The position numbers were made by a program, and so were the translations under genes. Positions 21,885-33,700 of a DNA stretch of 64,000 nucleotides are shown in pieces. This stretch comes from Drosophila persimilis (Eukaryota; Arthropoda; Insecta; Diptera; Drosophilidae): positions 2,728,001-2,792,000 of the forward strand of contig NW_020825288.1 in the NCBI RefSeq assembly GCF_003286085.1. Direction: 5' to 3'. The notes beneath the pieces are model-generated. The model saw nothing but the letters and a program-made list of their open reading frames with translations. It was not told the DNA's origin and made no database searches. Within the stretch, counting starts at the first letter, position 1; every line of letters starts with the position of its first letter.

Positions 21885-23195
21885 GTTGATTCTTTAGCTG
21901 TCTTTCTGTTGTTCCCCTGGGTGTTTAGGACGAAGTTAGTCCGGTTTCTTGGCAGGATTATCAAAGCCGGTTACGGTCGTTGCATGACGAACAAAACAGA
22001 ACGTGATTAGTCCACCTAAGCCCCCTCCATTTAAACAGTTCAACGACCTGAGGTTAATGGCGGAAAGCATTAAATCTTCTTGTATCCATGTCGTCTTTCC
22101 TTTGAACTTAAAAAAAACCACGATATCTTTCACCTGAACTGCGATAAAATGATTAAATGTTTATTATTTTCGGTGGAATTTCGAAATAACTCCTTGGTCT
22201 ACAATGGGCTAATCGTTCTCCGCCAAGGATTGGACCATATTACTCGATTTTTATATTCGATTTGATATTACTAGCCATCTAAGACCTCCATAGCTGAACA
22301 CATAGTTTTATCCGATTGATAGATCATATTTCTACAAGATGTGATAATTTTAATTACTCCTCTCTAATGAATTTTTTCTTTAATAAGGTTTAAACGTAAC
22401 GTCACTGTTGCTATTCAACAGGTATCCGCTACGAGTAAGGACATCTTTATACCCTACTTAATGTAATATACAAATTATTTTTCCCAAGCTTATTTAAAAC
22501 ATTAATTTTGCACAGATTCTCATTTTTTTATACATACATTTATAAGCAAAGGTATGTATATCTGAATGCACCTATTTTTGCAAGATTATTATTATTTTTG
22601 ATTTTTATTGAATAATTATTATTCTTGATTTTTATTGAATAATTATTATCACAATTCGATGTCGAAATAAGCCGTATTTAAAAAACATATATATTTAAAC
22701 AGATGAATAACCACTGGTCCAAAGTGGGTTAATTTGTTCATTATATCTACACGGTACCTACTCATGGTGACTATTTTGTGTGCAAGGTGTGTGACCTAGA
22801 GAGGGGGAACAAATTGAATCAGTAATTTGAACGATGTCCTATCTCAACTGAATTAACTCAATAACTCAGAATTCGTATTTAAACTTGCACAAATTTGAGC
22901 TATTGAGTTTTAGAGCCAATACATAAGTGTGTTTCCAGCAAAAATTTTATAAATCAACCACATGGTTGGTCTAATGACAAAATTAGTTTAAAGTAATTAT
23001 TTCTGGATTAACTTAATTTTTTGACACGCACCTACATATGCTTATCCAATGTATGTATAAAAACTGCGTCTCTGGCAAGAGGCAAAGACGCAAGACGCGG
23101 CATTAGTGCATATTATACCCTGTACTCTTAGATTGACAAATGAGATATTTGTCATAACTTGTTTGAAGCTAAGTCTAACTAATAAATTTGTAATT
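21885..23195. other. AT-rich intergenic DNA
   Basis: Contains the Ppox promoter near its left end and then about 1 kb of AT-rich DNA with poly(A) and poly(T) runs. I see no gene here. Phrases such as TATACCCTGTACTC near 23115 are reminiscent of the ends of degenerate Drosophila interspersed elements, without enough structure to call one. Confidence 0.6.
22585..22650 (+). repeat. Tandem duplication, 27-bp period
   Basis: The phrase TTGATTTTTATTGAATAATT occurs at 22598 and again 27 bp later at 22625, in AT-rich DNA. Confidence 0.8.
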
Positions 23196-23450
23196 ATGGA
23201 TCTGGTAGAGGATGAGATGAATCGTGGCCAGATGCTGCTGAAGATCGGGGAACGTAACGAAGGGGTGCTAGCCAGGAGTGTGGGCAGGTCTGTGGAGGAG
23301 CAGATGAGTAATCAAAGCAAAGAAAATACAACAAATGTTGTATCTCAAGTGCTATTTCTATGCAGGACCACCAGCGAGAGCAGCTGTCCACAACATCTCG
23401 CAAAGTTAAAGCATAAAGGCACAAAAACGCATGACGCAGCTTTATTGTAA
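23196..23450 (+). other. Doubtful small ORF or gene fragment (84 codons unspliced)
   Basis: An ATG-started frame with a coding-like first half (MDLVEDEMNRGQMLLKIGE, then NEGVLARSVGR). A 58-bp intron-like segment (23308-23365) has a GTAATC donor and a good polypyrimidine/TGCAG acceptor. After that acceptor the most coding-like frame (DHQREQLSTTSRKVKA, then stop) is not the frame that the first exon would enter, which suggests a decayed fragment. I do not recognise the family. Confidence 0.25.
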
Positions 23451-26129
23451 TCAGCCTCTTAGCTTTGAAGCTAAATTATTCCAATATAAGTTTAGATTTT
23501 TTATATGAGATTTAAGAGTGCCTAAAAGTATGCTGTATATTTCTGTAAATTATTTCACATACGCCAGGTGTGCCAGGCAACAAACTAACGGCACAGCTAA
23601 ACACAAACACACACACACCATGTAGACAAACGCGGTCACATGAACTGAATGGATTTTGGCGCCAGTTTTAATAATCGAGAATACCCGGAGGCCCATGCCA
23701 CCAAAAACACTCCGAAAAAGCTCAAAGGCAAAGGCAAAGGCGAGCTTGAACCGTGTGCCAAGCACCGAGTTACAAGTCATCCGAGTTCACATCGGGCAGA
23801 ACAGAACTGTATACGCTGCTGACGAGAAAGGTTGGTCTTCATTTTTCCGTGCGCGTCTCGTGTGACTCTGTGTAAATGTGTGCTGTGAGTGTGTGAGAGT
23901 GTGAGTGCGCTGGTGTCGAGTGTCAAGAAAACTGCCTTTAATACATACATACATGTATATGGACGTGTACCCACACCAACACACGCACATACACAGGAAA
24001 GTGAAAAATTTTCCAACAGCGTATGCCAATTACGGGGCGAAACGAAAACGGATGAAAACATGGATGGCCTGACGCAAATCCAACCCAACCAATTATGATC
24101 ATAATTTTTGGGAAACGAAATGGCAATTGTGCAAAATTCGGTATCCGTTGAAAACGGACGGTCGGTCTGTGTGGAAGAAAAACCTGAGAATGTGCGATAC
24201 ACACATATACACAGGAAATTCAATTAAAATAGCATGACCGAGAGAGGTGTGCGTGTGTGGCCGAGTGTCTGTAAATGGAAATTGAAATTGTGTGCTCTTA
24301 AGAAACACGCGTGGAATATAAATCAAAAAATTAACAAAAATTAAATTTAAGAAATCCTCAAGAGGAAAACTATAAGGAAAAAACTTTGGTTTTCAATTGC
24401 TGGTGCTGCAGATTTTCATTTAAAAGATACATTCGTTGAAATCAACACTTTCACAGCAAAACACACACACACATAACCACATGCGCCATCCATAAGAACA
24501 TAGATACGGCACAGTGAGCCAGTTTTTCTTTTACATGCAAACGCACAAAACGAGAACACACCACAAGCTCCCCAGCGAAAGGACACGATGATAAAGTCGA
24601 TGGGCCAGGCCGGAGATACAGTTGTATCGTTCGTTGGTTTCGTTTTGGGGCCCTTCTGCCTGCGAGGAGAGTCGTCCCAGTCCCTGTCCCTGTCCCCACA
24701 CCGTGTTAGCTCGTTGCGCGCTTCGGCCCCGTCCTCATCCGCGTCCACATTCACATTCACATCGTCAATGTTATTTTTGTTGTTTCCTACTCGTTGTCCG
24801 TTTGCTGTTCGTTGCCTTCGTGGGCGCGTTTGTTGGTATATGTGTGTCAGTCAGTCACTGGCCGAGAGTATCTGTGTGTCAGAGTATCTCAGTGCGTGCG
24901 TGTGTGTGCGTATCAGGGAGTAGATACCTACAAAGAAATTAAGCCCCGAACCGAGGCCCCGAGTTCAATGCGCGGCCAGAACGAGTCTTCAGCTCTGTTT
25001 ACATTTCCCCTTCAGTGGCCCTTTCTTCGTGAGCCCGAGCCAGAGCCCTCACCCTCCCACTACCACTCTCTTGAGAGGATTGCAGGCAATTGCAGGAATT
25101 TGTGTCGCCCGTTTATTTATTATGAAAATGCAACTTTCATTTCATTCGGTATTTGTCCTGTTTTCCATTGTTGGCAGTCACGTTAAGCAGCTTGTGAACT
25201 GCCTGAATATGTGCGCCTTTGTCCATACCTGGTTGTTTGTTTGTGTGTGTGAGTGGGTGAGCCTGCTCGCGTATGTGCGTGTGTGTGTGTGACACGAAGG
25301 GAAACTAAAAACTAGGGCAGTGTGTTTCCGTTTCAACGACATGCCGCAGGGAGCTGCACAGAGACTAGGACGAAGAGAGGTAACAGAAAACCACTACCTG
25401 GCTGCCCCCAGATCCTTAAAAACTGTTGGCGGAAAACAAGAATTGCTAGAACGAAGCCAAATTCAATGAAGTCAAAAGGATTCAATATCACTTTTAAACA
25501 TTTTTGGTTGCAACATTGCGTATGCTTAACACAAATTCATGTGCGACGTTCCCCATTGAAAGAAAAAGCTTCCGCTTGCACGGAATTCGGAAACGGAACA
25601 CGGCGCAGGCGCCATTTTGTAACGGGAAGGGAGAGAGAGAGAGCCATACATGGGGGAATCGAAAATGAGAGAGAGAACGAGTGGCTGCTGTTTTTGCTTT
25701 GAAGTTTGCTTCGCGTCTTTATTTATTTATTTACTTGGCCGCCTTGTATTTGCTCCTTCCGAATGCCGTATTTTCCGGATTTTCCGCAAACAACGCCAAT
25801 TCCGTAGTCACAATGAATGCACATTTTTCATAAGAGAACTGTCTTTTTTTTGGGTGGAATTTCAACGAAAATTTGTAAATGAAAATGATCAGCAATGGAA
25901 GTGAAAATGAAACAAAAACTACATATGTATGTGACACAACTAATGAGTGAAATGAAAACGAACATAAACAAATTATAAACATTTAAAATCATTGAATAAA
26001 TAAACCACTGACAGCGCGACTAAAAAACATAATTAATTGCCCATGCCAATTTAAATAATATTTAATATTTCCCCCCCTCCCCACTCCCGTAAAACCAACC
26101 CAAAATAAATCTCTTGCAGCTTAACACAT
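23451..26129. other. Upstream region of slowpoke, no convincing gene
   Basis: CA/TG-rich and microsatellite-rich DNA with only short chance ORFs. A GC-rich patch at about 25600-25640 includes GGCGCCATTTTG. The region probably belongs to slo regulatory DNA or to 5' exons, but nothing in it can be assigned. Confidence 0.4.
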
Positions 26130-26455
26130 TTTCAAGCAACGAAACGAGGAAAATTTCGTGGGCAAACAAGCAGTATTCTCAAAGGAAAAAATAACAACAA
26201 AAATGAGCAGTGTGAATAAAAGAATTTTTAATTGATTTGAATTCAAATTCGAAAAAACTATCGATCAGAATTACAAAACAAACAACTAAGCAAACAAGCG
26301 CACAATGAAACTGATAATATTCAAGATGGTGATAAGGGAATTCTAGTCCGGAAGAAAATCAAGTCAAATAAAACAAATTCAAGTCAAATATGAAATAGTC
26401 TCAAGGAGAAGTCAAGCATCCGATTTCCACGTTTCAACATTTGTGAGGACCAGAA

Positions 26456-26486
<31 letters not shown>

Positions 26487-26590
26487 AAGGAACAACGACA
26501 GCCCACAAATCGTCTACACATTGATGTGCGATTTGAGCGTGTGAATGTTGGCAGCCCTGGAGCCCTGCCTCGGTGGTTTAGCCTGTACTA
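26130..26590 (+). promoter_or_regulatory. slo: Candidate non-coding 5' exon of slo
   Basis: CAG/CAA-rich sequence ends in a consensus donor (TAG|GTGAGT at 26591) in the slo orientation, with no long ORF before it. That is what an untranslated first exon would look like. The 5' limit is unknown; assignment to slo rests on position. Confidence 0.3.
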
Positions 26591-26873
26591 GGTGAGTACT
26601 CCCTCACCCATTAGACACACAAACACACCTGCAACCGCATCACACCAAAAACCACCAAGAAAAACCAAACACTTTCCCATTTGACGCACACACAAAAACA
26701 CACACCACGCTGAAGAAAGCGAATATGAGAACGGAGGCCACAATTACAACCACAACCACAAGAACGACAGCCACAACCAGAACCAGAATCAGAGCCAGAG
26801 GCAGAGGCAGAACCACAACGACAACATCAAGGGGTCTAATTGGAAACGAGATAGACAAAGCGATCCATCAGAC

Positions 26874-26936
26874 ATGGCCTGGTGTCCAAATTGTCACGAA
26901 CTGCCACCGTTCTATCCGCCCATCTCGCCAAAGGTA
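26874..26936 (+). CDS. Candidate alternative first coding exon, slo or an unknown gene
   Basis: ATG opens MAWCPNCHELPPFYPPISPK, ending exactly at a GTAAAG donor in phase 0. The first common slo exon at 31161 also begins in phase 0, so the join would be in frame. The CPNC pair plus the Pro-rich tail looks like coding sequence. The frame is also open upstream back to about 26683 with Asn/His/Gln-rich content but no further Met. Whether this is spliced to slo or to another gene cannot be told from sequence. Confidence 0.4.
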
Positions 26937-29879
26937 AAGCCCTCGATGTCTTACGTCTATGAAATATCATCCATCGCTAGCCAGAACTATCGAATCGAGT
27001 CATACAGATCACATTGTCAGCAGTGCTATGGCCAATCAATCAATCAATCAATCAAACAAACAATCCACGTCATGATGTATAATTTGCATTACAATTGAAT
27101 AGATTCAATCATTGATTAGATGGTATTTATAGGGAGGGTATACCGCCCTTGCCCTAGCCCTATGTAAGCCCTAGTATGTCCAAAACGATTCCTAGACCTC
27201 TCTCCTAGTCCCTTTACTCTCCCACCAATGCAGTGCATATCGAATTCGTTTCGTTTCGCTTCATTTAATAAATGGGATTTCCATCAGTTGACCCTCACCA
27301 TAGCAATATCCCCAACTGGTGCTACCAACATTCCTAATGGCTCGCGTGACCTTTGAGAATGTGGCACAAAGAAGACACACACACACAAACACACACAAAC
27401 ACACACAAACACACACTCGACCAAGTGCAGCGCTTTAAGCCCTCTGGCCTTGGGGGCCACCGACCAAACGAGTGCTGGCTGGCGCTGGCCGGCAATCAAC
27501 GGCCAAAATCAGCGGACCAAGTGCTGGCCATAAATTGCTCAGAAAGGCGAAGGGTATTTGTCAGGTTCGTCAGTTGTCAGCTGCCCGCCTGGGTCCCCGT
27601 GGTACTGTCTGTATCTGTATCTTTGTCTCTGCCTTTGTCTCTGTCTTTTCATTCCTCCAGCGCTTGACTTTGACGGACATGCGTCTAGATAGGTACTACG
27701 CCCGACTATCTGGTCGGCAGGGGCTCGCCCACGCCCCCTAAAATCGATAGTTCGCAATGTAAATTATTATTATCAAGCCGGCGACTGCCGTGTGACTTCA
27801 CCCGTTAGATTGGTGTCTCTCTCTACCCCACCTTTAGCCCTCCGCTGAGTGACAGCCAAATCGGCCTGTGGGGTTCACTTCACGTTCACTCTGGCGGCAT
27901 AATTCATATCATGCGCTATCTTCGCCTTCTATTCATTAGTCGCAGCTACTTTCTGGCGCTGGTTTCTGCTGACTAAGCACAGTATCTTAAGTCCAGTTAA
28001 GGCGCCACGACCAAGTTCCATTCCCGCCCAGAACAACCCTTTGCCCAGGGCTAAGTCCCCAGACAAATATAAATAATTGAATCAAAGCCCAGCAGTATGC
28101 ATTTTGGCCTGGCTCGATGAAGGTTCTTTGAGTTAACATATATTTAAACTGCGATTAAGTGGTTTGGGGTCAAGTGAAAATGTTTCACAAGTGTTCAAGT
28201 GACAGTTTCTATGCCTAAAAGTCAATCCAATATATTGTGTATTGAATTAAGTAAACAGCAATCATTTGATTAGCCAAAAACTGATTCAACAACCTTGACC
28301 CACAGCCCCCAAAGGATTTCTGTGAGAATAACCTTCGTAGTCATGTAAATGCAATTAAATCACTGATTACTGAGCTTTCTCCTGGGAGGGAGCCACTTTT
28401 GCCTTAGCCTGAATTTTCTATTCATTTCAATGGTTTCAGTGGCGTATACGCCACCGGTTGACACATAATTTCAAGGTGAATGGCTGCTTAAAAATAGTGA
28501 AACAACATTTAATTGAATAACAATTTTGCTCCTTAGCTATTTTTAATTGCGTAAATGCAATGAAGCGTAGCGTAGAACCTACTAACCCCCGCCCAAGCAT
28601 CGCATCGCATCGCAAATAAAAATGTTGAAAATGAGAGAAAAACACGAAGTGAAAACTAAAAATAAAATGCATGCCGCTGGCCTATGATACGGGGGCAGGG
28701 CACTAGGGCCAGGGCTAGGTATGATGGGGATGATGAAGATGAGCAATTATGGCCAGTGGAAATAGTGGCATGTGCAAACAAAAACTGGGCCAACTTGTTA
28801 CCACGGCTGCCTGCTGCCTGCGCCTGCCGCCTGCCGCCCCCGCAGGAAATGGCAAACAAAGCGCGTAAATTATGAAACGACAGCTAACTGGCGACATGGC
28901 GTGACTAGCTCGAGTTAACTGTGGCAGTAACGTTAACGTCCAGGTTAACCTAGCCACCACCCTCTTTCCCAGCGCCCATTAGGACCTCGGCCAGGCCGAG
29001 TGCTGCCCGGGGCCCGTCAGGTCACACAGAAAGGAATGCAAAAAGAACACGAAAATATGAGGCAAGACACAAAACAAAAGGAGAAGGAAAATAAAACAAA
29101 AATGTATAGAAGAGAACTCATAATTTATTTATTTATACTCGTATTCGGCCTGCCTGCCGTTGTTGTTTTTGCTGTAACGATAATTCATTGTAGAAAACTC
29201 TCACCCACTCACACAGAGAAACACACGCTCACATGGGAACAGGTCTCCAATATGCGGACATGCCCTTGCCAAGGGTATCAGCAACTTTTTCATCAAGTTT
29301 GCAGAGGGGATTGGATGCCACGTGTCCCTTTGGGGAGCTCTGCTAAAAGAACTTTGAAAGAGCATCTAGCGATTTTTAGACCTAATTTCGAGTCTTGAAA
29401 ATACAGAGATCTTTCCCATTTATAAACACGATTGAAGAATTCATTGTGGGATCAAAAAGTCCGAAGGTTCCTTTTCTACTTCCATCCATGTAAAACATAG
29501 CCCTTCCGGTTAAGCACTTTACCTACAACTTATTTCTACTTAACATCTCTCTTCCATTTCAAATGGGACCCTGAAAGCCTTTTAGAGGATATTAATATTA
29601 AAGAGAATATTAGAATGTTGAACCCTGAGAGGACCATAATGATACTCTCTACATTGTAGGTCGATGAAATGACTCTTATGGCTAGATCCTGTTAGGGCAT
29701 CGAATCACTGGATCATCCTCTAAGGACTTTCGATCAGCGTCATAAAAAGTTATGTCCGTGTTAGGGTATATCCGCTTCATTCCAATGAATATCTAATTCA
29801 ATTTTATTTGTCTTCGCGTTGCCTTTTAATTAAATTCAAGTTTGTCGCCTGCGCTGACACTTTTCGCGGTCAGCCACCG
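26937..29879. other. Large non-coding stretch upstream of the neuronal slo start exon
   Basis: Contains (TCAA)n near 27036-27058, a CA-rich block near 27375-27416, and unique non-coding DNA with several GC-rich blocks. No ORF here has family resemblance. It is likely intronic or regulatory DNA of slo. Confidence 0.5.
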
Positions 29880-30791
29880 AGACGCACACGACCAGAGAGC
29901 GAGAGACTCATAGAGACCCACAGAGACCCAGAGAACTATGGAAAGAGAGACAGAGAGTGAGAGTGAGAGTGCAGGCAGGCAGGCCTGTGAGCCCGTGCCG
30001 CCAGGAGATAGCAAAGAGCTCCGCAATCGTTGGCCCCGTCGGCGGGGCAATTGGAAAACGCGCCGCGCCGTTCAGTTGGTGGACGCCAGTTGTGCGGTTC
30101 GCTCGGTGCCTCCTTTTTCTCCCTATTCGATTCGAAGCAATTTGCGTGCGTGCCGCGTCGTGTGTGACAACTGCAGATACATATAGTATCCAGATACATA
30201 ATATATACGAAATATATTTGTCTATATACAAATTGCACGCACATATACGCCAGTATATAGTGTGGAGTGAATCAGTGAGTGCGTTGGCCCCTGCCTGAGA
30301 GTTTTCTGGCCATAAATTAATTGGCTAATGCGAATGTGACTGCGAATGTGACTGCGAATGCGAGTGCAGGACACAAATTTCCATTTAACCAGTCCGACGG
30401 GTATATAGATCTGATACAGGGAATACAGAAATCAGTGCCCAAGTGGATGGATGGCCTTTGCCCAAGATCCCATGTTCCCAGTGTTTTGAGAAATTTTGTC
30501 GTCTCTCGTGTCGCCAGTGCCGTGCCGTGCCGCGCCGCGCCGTGCGTGTGTCGGAGTGGATCACTTTAAAAATAACAGATTTGTTTGATGCTATTTATAA
30601 AAGTCGTGCCAAGTTTTCGTTCCGTTTCATTTTGTGTGCTGTAGCTTTCGGATTTCGGCTGTCGGATTTCTCATTTTGGTGTCGTCATGCCCCAAAGTTG
30701 ATGTCTCTCGTATGCACTTGAAAACTAAATAAATATCGCAATATTATTGTACACTATAGAATCCGTTTGGGCCGCAATGTAAGCAGCAAAA
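29880..30791 (+). promoter_or_regulatory. slo: Candidate slo promoter/5' leader with GAGA-rich block
   Basis: A dense GAGA-type purine block (about 29890-29960) is followed by a GC-rich segment with TCAGTT initiator-like sequence near 30070, then AT-rich leader up to the ATG at 30792. GAGA factor sites of this density are typical of developmentally regulated Drosophila promoters. The transcription start site is not determined. Confidence 0.4.
30328..30368 (+). repeat. 12-bp tandem repeat in the slo leader region
   Basis: Three units of the TGCGAATGTGAC type in a row. Confidence 0.8.
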
Positions 30792-33700
30792 ATGGCAACG
30801 GACTTGATCGGCACAAATTTCAGCAGCACATTGACAAATGTAAGACGCGATGCACGGAATGTTTTGGGAGGGAAAATATACTTAACATTTTTATATTTAA
30901 GAATTCATTTCTTGGCCAGGCACATTATTGTTTACGTTTGAACTACATACATACATATGTATATACATATATACCAAACTATAAGAATATGAACCTACAT
31001 TTATGTACATATACTCGTATAGAATGTATACCCAAGTGATTTGAAATGTCAGGCGTATGACGCAAAGAATGTTGCCGCCAGTTATCGTATTGATTTATGC
31101 TAAATTTAGTCAACTAATTGCCAGCGAATCGAGACTAATTGGTTCCGTTTTGTTTTGCAGGGGATGTCGGGGTGTGATCAAAGCACTGTCGAATCATTGG
31201 CCGATGATCCAACAGATTCACCATTCGATGCCGATGATTGTCTCAAAGTTCGCAAGTACTGGTGCTTTCTGCTGTCCAGCATCTTTACATTCCTTGCTGG
31301 CCTGCTCATTGTGCTGCTATGGCGGGCATTCGCGTTCATCTGCTGCCGCAAGGAGCCCGACCTGGGACCCAACGATCCCAAGCAGAAGGAGCAGAAGGCG
31401 TCCCGCAACAAACAGGAGTTCGAGGGCACCTTTATGACAGAAGCAAAAGACTGGGCTGGAGAGCTTATCTCGGGTCAAACAACAACTGGTCGAATTTTGG
31501 TAAGTACACACCCATCAAGCACCCATTTTTGCACCCGCTACAACTCCCACCCCCACCCCCCTCTAGCCGTTGCGATTCATCATTTATGAATTTCGTTTTC
31601 ATTTGGGAACCACTCGACCACATCTGGCCGCATTGCTAAGTACTTTGGCCCGGCCTGGCCTGTCCTACTCGTACATTATAGCCACTGAATTATTCAGAGA
31701 TCTGCTGACATTATTGTTGGCCATAGCCACACAATATCGATGTTGACGTGTCCTTGTCCATGGCTGCAGCTGGCGAAAGTTTACCGAGTGCCATCACACA
31801 CTGCATTTGGTAAAAGTTCTCCCATCATTTAGTCCTGCAGCCCCCCTTCCACCGCAGTTCACCGATTCACCCACTCACCCACTTGTGAAGTGGAAGAATT
31901 GCGTGTATAAATATTTGGGGACTCATTTCGTGTCGACAGCGGAAGCAGCAAAGTAAATGTGCCATTTCCAAGTGCAATAAATACATGAACACAAATTGAC
32001 TCTGGGGAGAGAGAGAGAGAACAGAAATTAACTTCTATTGTTTTCCCTTACGAAACGACGATTGAAATCAGTTGTTTGTTCAAATATTACGCATTCGCCT
32101 GGGTGTACCGCCCATCCATTAACTGGTGTTAGCTAATTGGTCTGGCGGTCTCAAGAGCTATTTAGTGGGGTCTTATTGGGCATTGGAAGTAATGCACTCG
32201 ATAAGATTCCGTTTTGAAATAGCCGACTCTCTAATCGGAAGCGTATGTCTGGGAACATTTGCATTCGATGTGACGACATGTAAATCTGAGCAGCGACATC
32301 GCATGTCAACACAAAATCTGCCCATTTTTAGTTCCATTTACCCATTTTCAAAGCCATACCCAAGTCAGGGACAGGACAGCAGATGTAGCACAGAAAATAG
32401 CTTTGTCTGGCCGATTGCAAGGGGTCAAATGTGGACCATCAAGAGTCCACGCGCTACCATTGGACGACAGTTCAATGCTGCCTCTTGACAGAGGACAACC
32501 ACCACAATTGCACAGTAGTCGAGCCGGGGACAACAACTAAGAGTACGAGTACCAGTACGAGTATTACCATGCTAACGCCACCCGCAGCGATGGGTTTCTG
32601 GCTCTGTGTCTGGCACATATGAATGCGTATCTACGAGTATATCTGCAGATAGTTCTGCTGGGAAACTTTCAGCTAATAACGGGAAGTGGGCCCAAAGAAT
32701 GATGTACGAGTGTATATGCAGATGTGCGAGGATTGTGCTGATGGCGGGGGTGAGGGACCACAACAAATAACAGTAAATAATATGGCAAATGTCAGGATAG
32801 CGGCTGCTAAGGCAGGAAATGCCTGAAAGGCTCCACATCCCTCCGGCCAGAAAATCGATGGAACAGCGGCGCACATTTCGACTTTCTCTCTCTTTATAAA
32901 GCCAGAGGTTGAGGAAAGGTTGGAGGTGGGGAGTAGGACTCGAATAGGTTACTGTGGCGGGGTGTGCTGGGAGATTGTGAATGTTTATTACCAGGCCTGT
33001 TCGGTGGGCTTCTGTGCGGCAACCAATTGGCTCCGCTGTTGGCAGACACCGTCGAACGTTTCGTTTCATTTCGTTTCGGTTCGGTTTTGGGGCTGCAGCT
33101 GTTTTTGGAAAAGCCTTTTCCCCATTTGTGTGGGGCGCCCTTTTCTGTGGTGCCCCATCCTTCTGGCAGTTGTTGGTTGGTGTTGGTGTTGCTGTTGTAT
33201 TAGCTGTTGTTATTGTGGCTGGTAAAATAAATGGCTTGCCATTTGGATATTACACAATTCGTGCCTGCTGCTGCTACTCCTTGTCATTCTTTGACTTTCT
33301 CTACTTTCACTGGAAACATTTGCAAATGCTGACAATTGTTACGTTGTACTTTGATTTTACGGAACTATTGGCCATAATCCCCACAGCCGCAGCCGCAGCC
33401 GCAGCCACAGCCACGTCCACACCCACTACTCCTGAAGCCCTGCTGCATTCACTAATTGGCTTTAAAATGGCTCCAATGCGGAAGTCGGCAGCAAAAGCTT
33501 TAAGCCTATGGCATTTATGGCAGCTGGGATTGCACTTCGTCACGCCATAGAATTAAAGCGAAAACCGCCTGCAGAAGAATTAAGTTTTGAAGTGGTTCCG
33601 CCTGCAGCTGAGGCCATTAAACTTCTGCCATGGCTGGCTCTTAAAGTAATGGCTATATTTGCCGCACAACGGAAACTGTTGGCGGCGGAACGGAGAACAA

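Noticed and set aside
29100-29400. 132-codon ORF covering 29000-29398
   Set aside because: Low-complexity start, no homology recognised, no splice or promoter context.
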